From: Platanthera guangdongensis
Lineage: Eukaryota; Streptophyta; Magnoliopsida; Asparagales; Orchidaceae
DNA: 64,000 nt
Assembly (NCBI GenBank): GCA_039583875.1
Contig: CM077159.1
Location: 103,253,287 to 103,317,286, forward strand
Reading direction: 5' to 3'
In this document: in pieces, positions 37,784-48,910 of the stretch
How the letters are laid out: each line of letters begins with the position of its first letter
Position numbering within the stretch: position 1 is the stretch's first letter
The notes under the pieces: generated by a model
The model's database searches: none
Seen by the model: only the letters and a program-made list of their open reading frames with translations
Told to the model about the DNA's origin: nothing
Program-made: the position numbers and the translations under genes

Positions 37784-37799
37784 TGGTATCAAAGCGAGG
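37784..37799 (+). other. Primer-binding site of F (initiator tRNA-Met type)
   Basis: TGGTATCAAAGCGAGG three bases after the LTR; differs from the canonical TGGTATCAGAGC by one base. Confidence 0.88.
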
Positions 37800-38156
37800 T
37801 TGTGTTGATTTCCCAATCGACACCATCCTTTATTTTTACCAAGGGTTATCCTCGCTCGCTAGGGTGTGCACTTCCACTACGATTCATATCAAATCTGAAT
37901 TTTTGTTTTCCAAAACAATACATAGTTGGGCTGCAATTAGTAAAACACAAAAAAAAATTGCAGAAAATTACAAAAAAAATTCTGAATTTTCTCCTCATTT
38001 TTTTAAGAAAAAAGTCTGAAAAAGTTTTTCCTGTTGCTTACTTGTTTAGTGTCAAAAAATTCAAACGCGTAATTTAAATCAGGACAAAATCGTTGTTTGT
38101 CCCGTTCGTTCATGCGCACTAGGCTGGACACGGAATATCCTTCCTCCACCTCACAC

Positions 38157-40457
38157 ATGGCAAACAACCAAGGTGATGAGCATGCTCCGGCCAACAAAGC
38201 CGAGCTACGAGGAGAGTTTAACGCTAGGTTTGACGCACTGACACAGTTAATTGACGGGCTCGATGTAAATCAAGCGGCGCCCCGAAACAACGGCGTTGGA
38301 AGAAACTGACCGGGCCCCCAACCCCCGGCCGCCAACCAGCGTGAGGAAAGACAAAATCATCCACGTGATCAGGACGATGAGTACCCACCTCGAGGTCATT
38401 ATGAGTTCGACATAACTAGGGCTGTTAAAATAGACTCACCCTCATATGCTGGTATGGGAGAGCCCCAACTATTCCTAGACTGGATCATGGGAATCGAGTG
38501 CTATTTTGAATGGCACGACCTGACGGACGTTGAGAAAGTGAAGGTTGCACGGATGAAACTACTAGGAAGGGCCAAGACATACTGGTTGAACGAAGAGAGA
38601 CGATTAGGTACGGTTAAAGGAGCACCCCCAATTGGGTGGGCTGCCATGAAAGCACTTCTACATGACCAATATGTTCCCACTTATTACCGGACCCAAATGT
38701 TCGACGACTTAGCCTCGCTTCGTCAAGGTAACCCTTCAGTAGCAGAATACATGGGATAACTTAAAGATATGTTGGTGCGTTGTGATGTTCGTGAGATGCC
38801 CGAAATCACACTTTCCCGATTTCGTAAGGGACTCAACCCGGACATTCAAGGCAAGCTCCTGCGTTATGGTCACACGGACCTTAACACCATGTACAATTTC
38901 GCCTTGGATATTGAAAAACACAACGCCTACAAAACCAAAGGACGAAACTTTCAGAAGGGAAAATCCCTCTTAGGACCGCATCCATCTTCCTCCACGCGAG
39001 ACAAGGGAAAGTATCGATCGACGGATTCGGAGTCCATTATCATTACCGCTAGGAATAACCGGAATCCCACCGGTGAGCGAGTACCAATAGGACGAATCAG
39101 CAAGAATAATGCCACGTGTTATTCTTGCGGAATCCAAGGGCACTATTCTAGTGAGTGCCCCACGAAGAACAAACCGTTAGCCCTATTAGACTACACGTCT
39201 GAGCCTGCCTATATCGTCTATGGAGCGGTAGAAGAATCGGATGCCGAGCCGAGTGACATTGACGACGATTCTTACATGATGGTGATGAGATGTATTTTGG
39301 CCACACCGCGAGCGTTGGACGAGTTTAACCGGACAAATATATTTACCTTAAATTTTAAGTGCGGTGAAAAATGGTGCAAATTAATTATTGATAGCGGTAT
39401 TTGCATGAACGTCGTTTCGAAGAACACCATCGCACGCATGCATTTAGTCACCGAGCCGCACCCACATCGTTATAAAATCGCGTGGGTAAACAAGACGTCA
39501 ATAGCGGTCTCTAAGCAATGCTTGGTGCTACTAACATTGAAAAACTACGTTGATAAAGTGTGGTGCGACGTCATCCCCATGGATGTGTGTCATGTCTTAC
39601 TAGGACGACCTTGGCTTTATGATTATGACGTGACCCATTTTGGAAGAGCCAATACTTATGAGTTCAAATTCAATGGTAAGACCATTGTATTGAAACCATC
39701 GCCGCCCAAGGATTCGTCACCTGCGTCCAAAGATACCATTGTGCCGGTAGAAAAGAAAACGATAAGTCTGATAAGTAGGAAAGAGTTAGAGCGTCAGACT
39801 TTCATGGATGGCGTTATCTACGCTCTAGTTTGTCTACAAGCTAAGGAGGATGCACCTTCGTTAGCGAGCCTCCCGTTATCCCTTCGAACTCTCTTAGAAG
39901 AGTATAAGGATGTATACCCGGTGGACTTACCACCTCAGTTGCCAGCTATGCGTGATATCCAGCATGAGATAGATTTTGTCCCGGGTTCTTCGTTGCTGAA
40001 TCAGCCCCATTACCGCCTCAACCCCTCCTCACATGAGGAGTTGCAAAAATTAATTTCAGATTTGTTAGCGAAAGGATTTATACGTCATAGTAAAAGTCCT
40101 TGTGCCGTCCCTGTCTTGTTAGTCCCGAAGAAAGATAAAATGTGGCGATTGTGTGTCGATTATCGGGCTATAAATAAAATAATTGTCAAGTATCGGTTCC
40201 CCATTCCCCGCTTGGATGATTTACTAGATATGTTATCAGGAGCCGCCGTGTTCTCTAAATTGGATCTTAAGAGCGGTTATCATCAAATACGAATACGGGA
40301 GGGAGACGAATGGAAGACGGCATTTAAGTCTAAGGATGGACTATATGAATGGCTAGTGCTTGGAGAGGGACTTACCAATGGACCTAGTACGTTTTTGCGA
40401 TTGATGACCCAAGTCTTTAAACCCTACATGGGAAAATTTGTAGTGGATCTATTTTGA
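38157..40457 (+). pseudogene. gag-pol of F, first frame (gag, zinc knuckle, protease, RT start)
   Basis: One frame from ATG 38157 (MANNQGDEHAP) to 40457 with in-frame stops at 38307 (TGA) and 38757 (TAA). Gag core: PQLFLDWIMGIECYFEW, VKVARMKLLGRAKTYW, LASLRQGNPSVAEYM. Zinc knuckle CYSCGIQGHYSSEC at 39117-39158. Protease LIIDSGICMNVV near 39385-39420. RT: HYRLNPSSHEELQK, WRLCVDYRAINKI, FSKLDLKSGYHQIRI (about 40250-40295), then WLVLGEGLTNGPSTFLRLM. The frame is lost at about 40450, just before the catalytic FDDIL; in this frame the next codons give VVDLF and stop. An ATG at 38097 is in frame too, but MANNQ resembles usual chromovirus gag starts better. Confidence 0.9.
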
Positions 40458-42640
40458 CGACATTTTGGTGTTTAGCATCTCTCCGGGGGATCATGAAACT
40501 CACCTAAGAACAATCCTTACCACATTGCGCAAAGAGAATTTATTTATTAATCTAAAAAAAATGCGCATTCAGTGTGTGTTTCGTAGAGTTCTTAGGATAC
40601 ATTGTGAGTTCAGATGGCATTCAAGTGGATCCAAAGAAGGTTCAAGCAATTAAAGAGTGGCCGGAACCCAAGAATATAAGGGAAGTTCGAAGTTTCCACG
40701 GGTTGGCCACGTTTTACCAATGATTTATTCGGAATTTTAGTAGTATTATGGAACCCATCACTGAGTGTATGAAGAAAGGAGAATTTAGTTGGACTAAAGC
40801 GGCCACTAGTGCTTTCCAAATGATTAAGGAACGGATGTCTGAAGCCCCCTTACTACAATTACCGAATTTTATTAAAGTGTTTGAACTATCATGCGACGCA
40901 TCGGGGATCAGAATCAGAGGAGTGTTAAGTCAAGAGGGACATCCGCTAGGATATTTTAGCGAGAAACTAGCCGGCCCAAAGTTAAACTATTCGAATTATG
41001 ATCGCGAATTCTATGCCGTGATTCGTTGTCTCCAACATTGGCGACATTACCTTATATCAAAAGAATTCGTGATATTATCGGACCATGAGGCCCTCAAATT
41101 TGTTAATTCTCAAAATAAGATTAGCCCACGACACGCTAAATGGATCTCGTACCTACAGGAGTACACTTTCATTATCAAGCATCTGAAGGGTACATTAAAT
41201 CGTGTGGCGGACGCATTAAGTAGGGTCACCTTATTACTAACTACCATGGAAGTGTCGGTTATAGGATTTGAGAGGATTAAAGATGAATATGTCCAATGCC
41301 CAGACTTTAAGGAAATTTATTTCGCCGCTCAGGACAATTCCGCTACCACCATTTCGGCGTACTATATCCGTGACGGATACTTATTTAAAAATTTGCAACT
41401 CTGTATTCCCCGCTCGTCATTACGACATTTTATCATATGGGAATTACATAGCGGAGGGTTAGGCGGACATTTTGGTAGAGACAAAACGATAACACTCGTA
41501 GAGGATAAATTCTTTTGGCCGGGCCTCAGACCCATGGTCAACAAAATCGTAGGAAGTTGCCGTATTTGTCAACTAGCAAAGGGAAACAAGACCAATGCGG
41601 GTCTTTACACTCCACTTCTGATTCTGTCGGTACCATGGGAAGATGTCAGCATGGATTTTCTTTTGGGTTTACCCATGACATTAAGGCGTCACGATTTTAT
41701 TCTAGTCGTAGTAGACCGTTTTTCCAAAATGGCCTATTTTATCGCTAGTAATAACACCTACGATGCTTCAAATGTAGCAAAATTGTATTTCAAGGAGGTC
41801 GTGGCACATCGGGGTGTTCCCAAGACGATAGTGAGTGATAGGGATGTAAAATTTACAAGTTATTTTTGGAAGACACTCTGGAAACTCATGGGCACAAAAC
41901 TTATGTTTTTGTCGGCCTATCATCCCCAAACCGATGGGCAAACGGAAGTTGTCAATCGTAGCTTGGGAGGGTTACTTCGTTGTTTAGTGGGCGAACATAA
42001 AGGTACGTGGGATCTTATCCTTTCGCATGCTCAACTAGCGCACAATAATTCTAAGAACAGGTCTACTGGGTTGTCTTCGAATGAGATAGTGCATGGTTAT
42101 AAGGCGCCAGTGCCTCTTGACTTAGTTCTGTTACCGCCTTCTTTTAAGTCAAGTCAATTTGCACAGGACTTCTCTTCACACGTTCACACTCTCCATGAGC
42201 ATATTGGCAAGACGTTAGCTAAGCAATATTCTATCTATCAATCGAATGCTAACGTACATAGGCGAGCAGTCTCCTTGAACATTGGCTATTTGATTATGGT
42301 TCGTCTTATCCCTGAACGGATGCCTTCGGGCACCATAAAAAAATTAGCGAACAAGAAAGCCGGTCCTTTTCGAATTTTGAAGAAATTAGGCGAAAATGCT
42401 TATTTGTTAGAATTACCCGTTGATTGGGGAATCTCCCCTGTGTTTAACATTTCGGATTTAACGCTTTTTGTTGCTCCACCACCTGAACTGTCTGTCTCTC
42501 CGTTTAATAATTCCACTATACAATCTAATGGGGTGGGGGGTGAGCTCAATTCTAGATCGCTTTCTCCTTCAAATCTACGGGAGGTATGCCGTCTATTGAT
42601 GTTGAAACTTGTTTTTCTGCTTCACCTAACGTTTTTCTGA
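40458..42640 (+). pseudogene. pol of F, second part (RT catalytic end, RNase H, integrase)
   Basis: After the first frameshift, FDDILVFS (about 40454-40478) is in a new frame; a second shift lies in the A8 run at about 40553-40560; a TGA interrupts at about 40722. From 40748 a 630-codon open stretch carries the RT/RNase H connection, RNase H (FELSCDASGIRIRGVL, ILSDHEALKF, NRVADALSRV), the integrase zinc finger (HSGGLGGHFGRDKT with CRICQLAK), the core (MDFLLGLP, VSDRDVKFTS, DGQTEVVNRS) and GPFRILKKLGENAYLLELP. It ends LTFF stop at 42640. Integrase residues D, D and E look present. Confidence 0.9.
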
Positions 42641-43026
42641 GGTTTCCCCGGACGAATTTCTTGCCTGACAGGATTTTGCAGGATGATGTGTTTCCCACTC
42701 CCGACAGCGACATTCACAGGTTTTTGGTTCGTTGGCATGGTCGTCCGGCTTCGGATGACTCTTGGCTCTCTGCTGCACAGGTGGATCTTCTTGACGCGGA
42801 CATCGTACGCCGTTATATTTCAGCCCGCTCATCGGAGATGAGTCCTTTTGAGTGGCGGAGGATTGATGGCGATGGTGATGGCGACGGTGATGGCGACTGT
42901 GATGACGACGGCCACCAGGACGGCCAACTTGGGAATGACTATGTTGAAGATGTGCCGGCAAAGGACGTGCGACGTCGTAGCGGTCATGGTTACAAGCTAC
43001 GCCCTCGCAACAAGACTCATATTTGA
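42586..43026 (+). pseudogene. pol of F, C-terminal chromodomain and Asp/Gly tail reaching into the 3' LTR
   Basis: Third frame, overlapping the previous one. Chromodomain-like segment IHRFLVRWHGRPASDDSWL (about 42712-42770) followed by DADIVRRYISARSSEMSPFEW. The frame crosses the LTR boundary at 42864 without a stop, runs through the 12 bp repeats as GDGDGDGD and ends YKLRPRNKTHI then TGA at about 43024-43026, 160 bases inside the LTR. The same LTR tail is open at 36579-36750. The chromodomain is the module that chromoviruses use at integration; the acidic tail has no function I can name. Confidence 0.85.
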
Positions 43027-44037
43027 TATTTTAGCTTTGGTGTGCTAATAGCCGTTTCATGATGGCTCTTTTAAAAAAAATATTATTTAATTTCTGCATT
43101 TTCTTTATGTGGTGTGCCTTTAGCCACTTGTTATTTGCTTTGAGATGTAAGCCTATATAAGGCCTTGAACTTTTCATTTGATGGGAGAATTTTATTGAAA
43201 TCAAAATTGGAATTTGCCAAACCCTAATTTTCCCTCTCTTCTTCTCCTAGCCCCCCCCCCCCTCTTTCTTCCTTCCTCAAAAATCGCCATCTCCTCTCTC
43301 CCTCTTGCTCGCGGCCGCCCCCTTCTCTCTAGTGCTCGGCTACTCTCATCTCCCTCTTGCTCACGGCCACCCGAGATCCTCTCTCTCCAAGGATACTTTG
43401 GACCATGCATGAGAGGTTGTTTGCAAGGAAGAAGATAGGGGTTTCCTCCACGGCGTGAAGTGAAGGAGATTAGCACGTTCATCATCCGTAGCGCGCTTCC
43501 TGTGGACTTTCAACAGAGGAGCGATCAAACTTGGTGGATCCATGCATCACGGATCTACAAATCCGAGAGGGGTAACGAAAATTTCTACCAAGATTTTTCT
43601 TTCTCTAGATAGTTCTTGTGGTGGTCGAATTTTTGCGTTATTTTCTGATTTGTTTTTCTTCGCGTTTAATCAAATAATAGATCGGTATTTTTCGTTTGGA
43701 TTTCCGAAAGATTCGTAAGAGGATTGGCGATCCTCGCTTTCTTTTTGTTGGGATAGATCCTACCATCTTTCGAATCATTTTGTTCTTGGTGGATCTATTT
43801 TGGTAAAACCCAAAAGCTCGTTCAGGATCAATATTATCCCATTTAGCCGGAAAGAATTTGGCCTATAGCCAACATTCGATCTATTTGCAGAACGACGATC
43901 CGTATTGTTAGCGCGAGCGATAAATAAAATAATTATTGTGGCTACGTTTTCGTTAGCGTGTGGAATAGAGAGCGTAGATCGTGTCATAAGCGTTATCGTG
44001 GCCTCCGTGACGAATCTCTAGGATATACCCTGCATCA
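42864..44037 (+). repeat. 3' LTR of F
   Basis: 1174 bp, four 12 bp units at its start (42865-42912), TATATAAGG at 43154-43162, a shorter C run near 43251. Ends CCTGCATCA before the TSD AGTAA. Confidence 0.93.
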
Positions 44038-44042
44038 AGTAA

Positions 44043-46058
44043 TGAATTTTATCATCTTACTCCGTAACATATAATCTTTTTAAATATTGGGTGCCTATGT
44101 TTGCGGAATGAAATCTTGTTCTCATTGACATAAGATCTTTTAAGGGGTGAAATAGGGGTAATCATGTCAAGTGAGACATGAAAAAATGGAAGTGGGTTTA
44201 TTTTTTTTCAAAAAGAAAACTAGATTTTAATAAAAAAAGTTTTGAGAGCAACCTTTTTAAAATGAACGTTCCGATGTTTCTAAAAGCATGAAGTATAAAT
44301 AATTGAAATCTATGGATGTTATTTTCTAACATAAAAAACGAGCTACTATTTAAAAATTAGAAGTGGTGGTGAAAAACAAGTTCCATATTATAAGTAAAAG
44401 ACATAAAAAATTATTTAAATCTTAACCCCAGACACTTAACTCTATCAAGCTTTAATTAATAAACGAATAGTAAACAAAGAATAAGTAAAATTTGCATATA
44501 AATTAACTCAAAACTAGGTTTTTGGAAAGCAAAAAGGGTTAAGAAATGATATATTCGATTTATTTTGTTACATAAGTTAACAAAATATTTTTTGGAATTT
44601 TTAGAGTTTTTATCATTTTTTTGAATTTTGATTATCGTCTTTTTTTGAATTTTTGTTTATCATCTTTTTAGGATTTTTGTTTTTTATCTTTTTAGGGTTT
44701 TCGGATTTTAAAATTTTTTTGATTTTTTAGATAAGTTATTTACAAAAAAGAGGAGAGAAAGAAATGTTATTTACAAAGAAGATAGTGGAGAAAGAGAGAA
44801 ATTTTTTTTTGTTTTTAAATATTATACAAAGTAAAAAACTCGAGGGTGGCCCGCGAACAGACTCTTATTTGAGTGGTTGGTTCGATGAGTCGAACGTCGT
44901 GGGCATGCCAAAAAGCGAGCTTTTAAAGAAGAAAGGGCGGGGGGAAGAGAAAGATGTATTTTTATAAATATTTACAAAGTAAAAGAAAATGTTTTTTTGA
45001 ATTTTTTGATGTTTTATAAGTTCTTTTTTTGTGAATTTTTTGTGTTTTATGATTTTTTTGAGTTTTATGATAATAAAAAAAGACAAGGAAAATTTTTTCA
45101 GTTTTAAATTTTTGTAATTTTTTTTATATTTTTATGAGTATAGAATAAAAAATGTAGAATAGGAAAACACTCACATACTTAAACCCAACATTATCATAAA
45201 TGTTGTAATCTAAGTATGCGGAACAGGTAATATACAAAATATAATAAGTACAAAAAGAAAAAGAGAAGGTAGAAGCTTCCCTTAGACGAGTTCGGGATGT
45301 CAAATTAAATCCCTGCATTATTAAAAGAAAAAAAGGAAGCAAAAGAGGATATGATAAAAGCGAAAAAGAAAAATTCGGCTAAAAGATATGCGGGCGGTAG
45401 GGGGCAGGTGTGTGTGACTCGAAGCTAACGTCTTAGATTTTGAGCGTGTACAGAAATGCACTCCCCTAGCACGCACAAAAATGGGAACCGCGCCGAAGCA
45501 AAACAAGTGAAAAGAAAATAGGCCAAATATATACATTATTTTTTAAAAAATCAAATAATTATTGTTTTGTTTTTTGTTTTTTTTACAGTAGATTTTTTAT
45601 TTTGTAGTTGATTTTTTGGTACGTGTTTTAGTTTTTTTGTTTTGTTTTCGTAAAAATAATGAAAATATTTGTTTTTTATTTTCTTTTTGTTAAGTTTTTT
45701 CATTTTTTTCGAATTTTTTTAGTTTTGTTTGTTTTATAGTTTTTGTTTTTCATAAAAATAATGAAAATAATTTTTTTTGTTAAGTTTTTTTTTGTTTTAT
45801 ATTTTTTGGTTTTTAGTTTTTTTTAATTTTTTTTTTGTTTTACAGTTTTTTCAAATTTTTAGTTTTTAAGGTTTTTCAAAATTTTTTTAGTTTCATAAGT
45901 TTGTCAATTTTTTTTGTTTTATAATTTTGTAATTTTTTTTATAGTTATTATTATTATTATTATTATTATATTTTTGTTGGCCATTTTTAATTTTTTGTTA
46001 TATATATAGATATAAGAAAAATTAATAGATTTTCAGGGTTCAAAATAACGACTCGAAA
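44043..46058 (-). other. E internal region, non-coding, T-rich
   Basis: About 2 kb between F and the PBS of E. From 44560 to 46000 the plus strand is dominated by runs such as TTTTTTGTTTTTAG, so the E transcript would be A/C-rich there. An (ATT)n run lies near 45943-45970. No gag, pol or other protein homology is visible on either strand; the short open frames are low-complexity. Confidence 0.7.
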
Positions 46059-46077
46059 CTCCCCGGCAACGGCGCCA
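46059..46077 (-). other. Primer-binding site of E (tRNA-Asp type)
   Basis: The minus strand reads TGGCGCCGTTGCCGGGGAG, complementary to the 3' end expected for tRNA-Asp and the PBS known from Athila-type gypsy elements. It lies six bases inside the LTR end. Confidence 0.85.
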
Positions 46078-47058
46078 AAAACTTGATTGCGTGTTAAAAC
46101 TCCAAAAATATTTACGGTGACGCGACGACCCGGCGGTTTTATTTAAGTAAAGCGGAAGTGGTTTTTTATTTCGAAAACGGGCGCGCGTATTTATTTATTT
46201 TGGATATAAAAAAGTTGTGATCGAGTTTTAACGAAAAGAGACAAGTGCACATATCGTGAGCAGTACAGCATATTCCGGGTGGAATATCGAGGTCGTATTG
46301 TTCTCGGGGTCGGTTCGATTATTTCTACTCTTCCCTTGAGGGGACTATTAGTTTACTGATAATTACTTGTCGGGTATTATATATATATATATATATAAAG
46401 AAAATGAAAGCATAAAAATAAAGCATAAAAGGAGGAGCTGATGAAAATCTTAACGCAACGGCAACGAATCGATTTAGAACTAAAATATACTTTAAATAAA
46501 AAGAGATCCTAAATATCTAATTAATTAAGGCGGAGACTTGGCCTTGGAGGTTCCACTAGAATGAGCTCACTTATCTCTAGGACTATCGCTCACCTGAACG
46601 CTAAGACTATTCGACCGAACGTTAGTCCGATGAAGGATTCCTCTTCACGCCTGCATTACGCTAAGAACCCCGCTATTGGGTGGGGAACCCAATCCAGTAG
46701 AGTTGGAGCGCCTCCTCTCTCGAGGGTTAGTGCGGAACTCTCTTTGCCAAGGGGTGATCTGTCCATACGCATGGCCTCTCGGCTACCATATGGAAAACGG
46801 AAATAGGGACCACACATCGATATGTGGTCCTCGTTAACCCCGGGCAAACCATAAGTACTTTAATTAATTAGAAAAATGAAACCTTTAATTATTTAAAAGA
46901 ATTTTATTTGTCTCAATGCTCTTCGATACTGAGGGCTAAAAACGATTAGCCACTCATCGGAATGGGGACGGCATCGGGAAAAGCAGAAAATAAAACAGAA
47001 AAGAAAGCGGTAAAAGAAAGCAGTAAATGAAAGCAGGAAAATAAAGCAGAAAATTGCA

Positions 47059-47164
47059 AGTCCTACTCAAACGAGTAGGACTGAAGAAAGATGTAAATTG
47101 CGAGTCCCGGCGCAAGTGCGTGGGCGGGAGAAATGAAAGTGAGTCCTACTCAAACGAGTAGGAC
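47059..47164. repeat. Duplicated hairpin GTCCTACTC/GAGTAGGAC in E LTR
   Basis: Perfect stem AGTCCTACTC / GAGTAGGACT with loop AAAC at 47059-47082, and a second copy (stem at least 9 bp, same loop) at 47143-47164, 84 bases on. Confidence 0.9.
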
Positions 47165-47419
47165 AAAATAAATGCAACGCACACACACTCTCGACATAAA
47201 TTAAAACACATGCACACACTCGACATGAAATGAAATACGCACGCACACACTCTCTCGGCATAAATGAAAACGCACGCACACTGCAGGAAAGTAAAACACA
47301 CGCACTCTACTTGAATAAAGTAAAACAATGCGTCATTTAACTCTTAACGAGTAGGCGGAAATAAATGGGCATACATAAAAAATGAGAAAAACTAAATTAT
47401 CTAAAAATTAAAATAACTA

Positions 47420-47566
47420 CATTTCTACCGCTAGAATGCGGTAGAAATGCATAAAAAGCTAAAATAAAAATTAAACGAGCGAAAAAGTTTGCAAATAAAC
47501 GCAAAAATGAACGTGCTCGAAAAATTAAAACGAATACATTTCTACCGCTAGAATGCGGTAGAAATG
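47420..47566. repeat. Duplicated hairpin CATTTCTACCGC/GCGGTAGAAATG in E LTR
   Basis: Perfect 12 bp stem with loop TAGAAT at 47420-47449, and an identical copy at 47537-47566. Both are followed by CATAAAAAG. The period is 117 bp while the sequence between the copies is less conserved. Confidence 0.92.
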
Positions 47567-48289
47567 CATAAAAAGAAGTCGGAAAAATAAAAGGAGCAAA
47601 AGTTTCAACGAAAAATCGAAGTGCATGAAAAATTAAAACGACTATATTATGAATCCTATAATTCCGTAAAAGTTGTTAAAAAGTGAAAAAAAGAGAAAAG
47701 AACTAAAAAGTTTTTACCACATAAAAACAAAAATCTAAGTTAAAAAAAAATGAAAACACTTTGAAATCGTTTTTACGAATCTATAGGAATGAAATAAAAG
47801 CTATCAAAACCAAAGTTTAACCAAAACAAAGTAAAAATAACTAAACAAAAAAACATGAAAACTATACTCATACACTCACACTCCCATTCTAAAAGAACAA
47901 AAACTAAGTTAAAACAAAAATAAGAATAAGATTGCATAAGAGAGGAGTTGCGTAGATCCATTCCAAAGCCATAATAAGATATGAAAAACACATTCTATTA
48001 AATAAGAGGACGAGTTACAAAGACACCAAAAATAAAAGCTAAAGAGAGGGGGAGAAATATCCCTTACATAGACTTTGGAACTCATCCAAGCAGCATAACT
48101 CCTATACAAAATGGTTCAAAAGAAGAAACAGAAACTCTTACAGCAAGCTGGTATTTATAGAGAAAAAAATCAAAGTACACGCCCCCTGACACGGCCGTGT
48201 AGGGGGCGTGTCAGCACTGTACAAAATGCGATCGTCGATTTGACGGGAATATGGACTTCGGGCTGGACATGTGTCGTTCACGCAGCGAT

Positions 48290-48720
48290 CACGCCCCAGG
48301 TCACGGGCATGATGCTGGGCGTGTCAAGACGGTGGATCTGGGCGCGGATCACGCCGAAAGTCGTCGCGCGGGTCTTGTCAGCTAGGTGGAGAAGTCACGC
48401 CCCAGGTCACGGCGTGACTCTGGGCGTGTCGGGGGTTCGACGATCGTCGAGCGGAAAGTCATCGAGCGGCAAAATCGTCGAGCGGATGAACGTCGAGCGG
48501 AACATTTCGTCGAGCTTGATGGAGCGGTCACGCCCCAGATCATGGGCGTGACGGGTGTTCGACGTTCGTCGATCGGAAATCGGCGAGCGCGGAAATCGTC
48601 GAGTGGAAATCGTCGAGCGCTGGACACGGGTCATGTCACGGGCGTGTCAAGCTATTTCTTCAAAATTTGCGGATTCCACGGGTTTTGCGATGTCACGCCC
48701 CAGTCACGGGCATGACAAGT
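48290..48720. repeat. Palindromic arrays in 5' LTR of E
   Basis: CACGCCCCAGGTCACGG-type phrases with GGGCGTGAC partners (48290-48430, 48530-48555, 48640-48740) surround a run of TCGTCGAGCGGAA units (48430-48650) with dyads such as TTCGACGATCGTCGAG. An additional CACGGCCGTG palindrome is at 48192-48201. Confidence 0.85.
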
Positions 48721-48910
48721 AAGGCACGGGCGTGACCTGTCAATTTTTGGCAAATTCTTATTTTTTCCCTGAAAAATAAAATAAATTATGTTAGCAAAAT
48801 ATTTACAAAAATAGGAGTAATTTATTAAGGAAAAATAAGTAAAAATGACAAAAAATAACTAAAACGACTTATTTATTGTACATAAAAATGCGTATATTTA
48901 CAATTCATCA

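Larger units (their letters stand above)
36579..44037 (+). mobile_element. Element F: Ty3/gypsy chromovirus, full length
   Basis: 7459 bp with LTRs of 1202 and 1174 bp, TG...CA ends, perfect TSD AGTAA (36574-36578, 44038-44042), PBS for initiator tRNA-Met, gag-pol and a C-terminal chromodomain. It sits in the non-coding interior of E. The LTRs are nearly identical apart from a 12 bp repeat unit and homopolymer length, so it is fairly recent, yet pol has several frameshifts. Subgroup (Galadriel-like, from the form of the chromodomain) is a tentative guess. Confidence 0.93.
35438..48910 (-). mobile_element. Element E: non-coding LTR retrotransposon with 2.8 kb LTR
   Basis: Minus strand. 5' LTR 46084-48910, tRNA-Asp-type PBS at 46059-46077, internal region 44043-46058 plus 36058-36573 (about 2.5 kb after removing F), polypurine tract, and a 3' LTR of which only about 620 bp remain (35438-36057). 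The PBS is the type used by Athila-like gypsy elements, but no gag or pol is detectable, so it resembles the large non-autonomous class (LARD). The left end has no TSD because the LTR is truncated. Confidence 0.75.
46084..48910 (-). repeat. 5' LTR of E
   Basis: 2827 bp; minus-strand start TGATGAATTG at 48910, end GCAATCA at 46084. TATA box TATAAATA on the minus strand at 48152-48159, so U3 is about 750 bp and R-U5 about 2 kb. Between 46900 and 47600 it has GAAAGCAG-type short repeats, ACGCACACAC-rich repeats and two pairs of perfect hairpins. No long ORF with recognisable domains. Confidence 0.78.

Noticed and set aside
47067..47328. Cys-rich minus-strand ORFs with repeated RVCACV-like residues
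   Set aside because: Product of ACGCACACAC-type tandem repeats in the E LTR; no signal of a real peptide gene.
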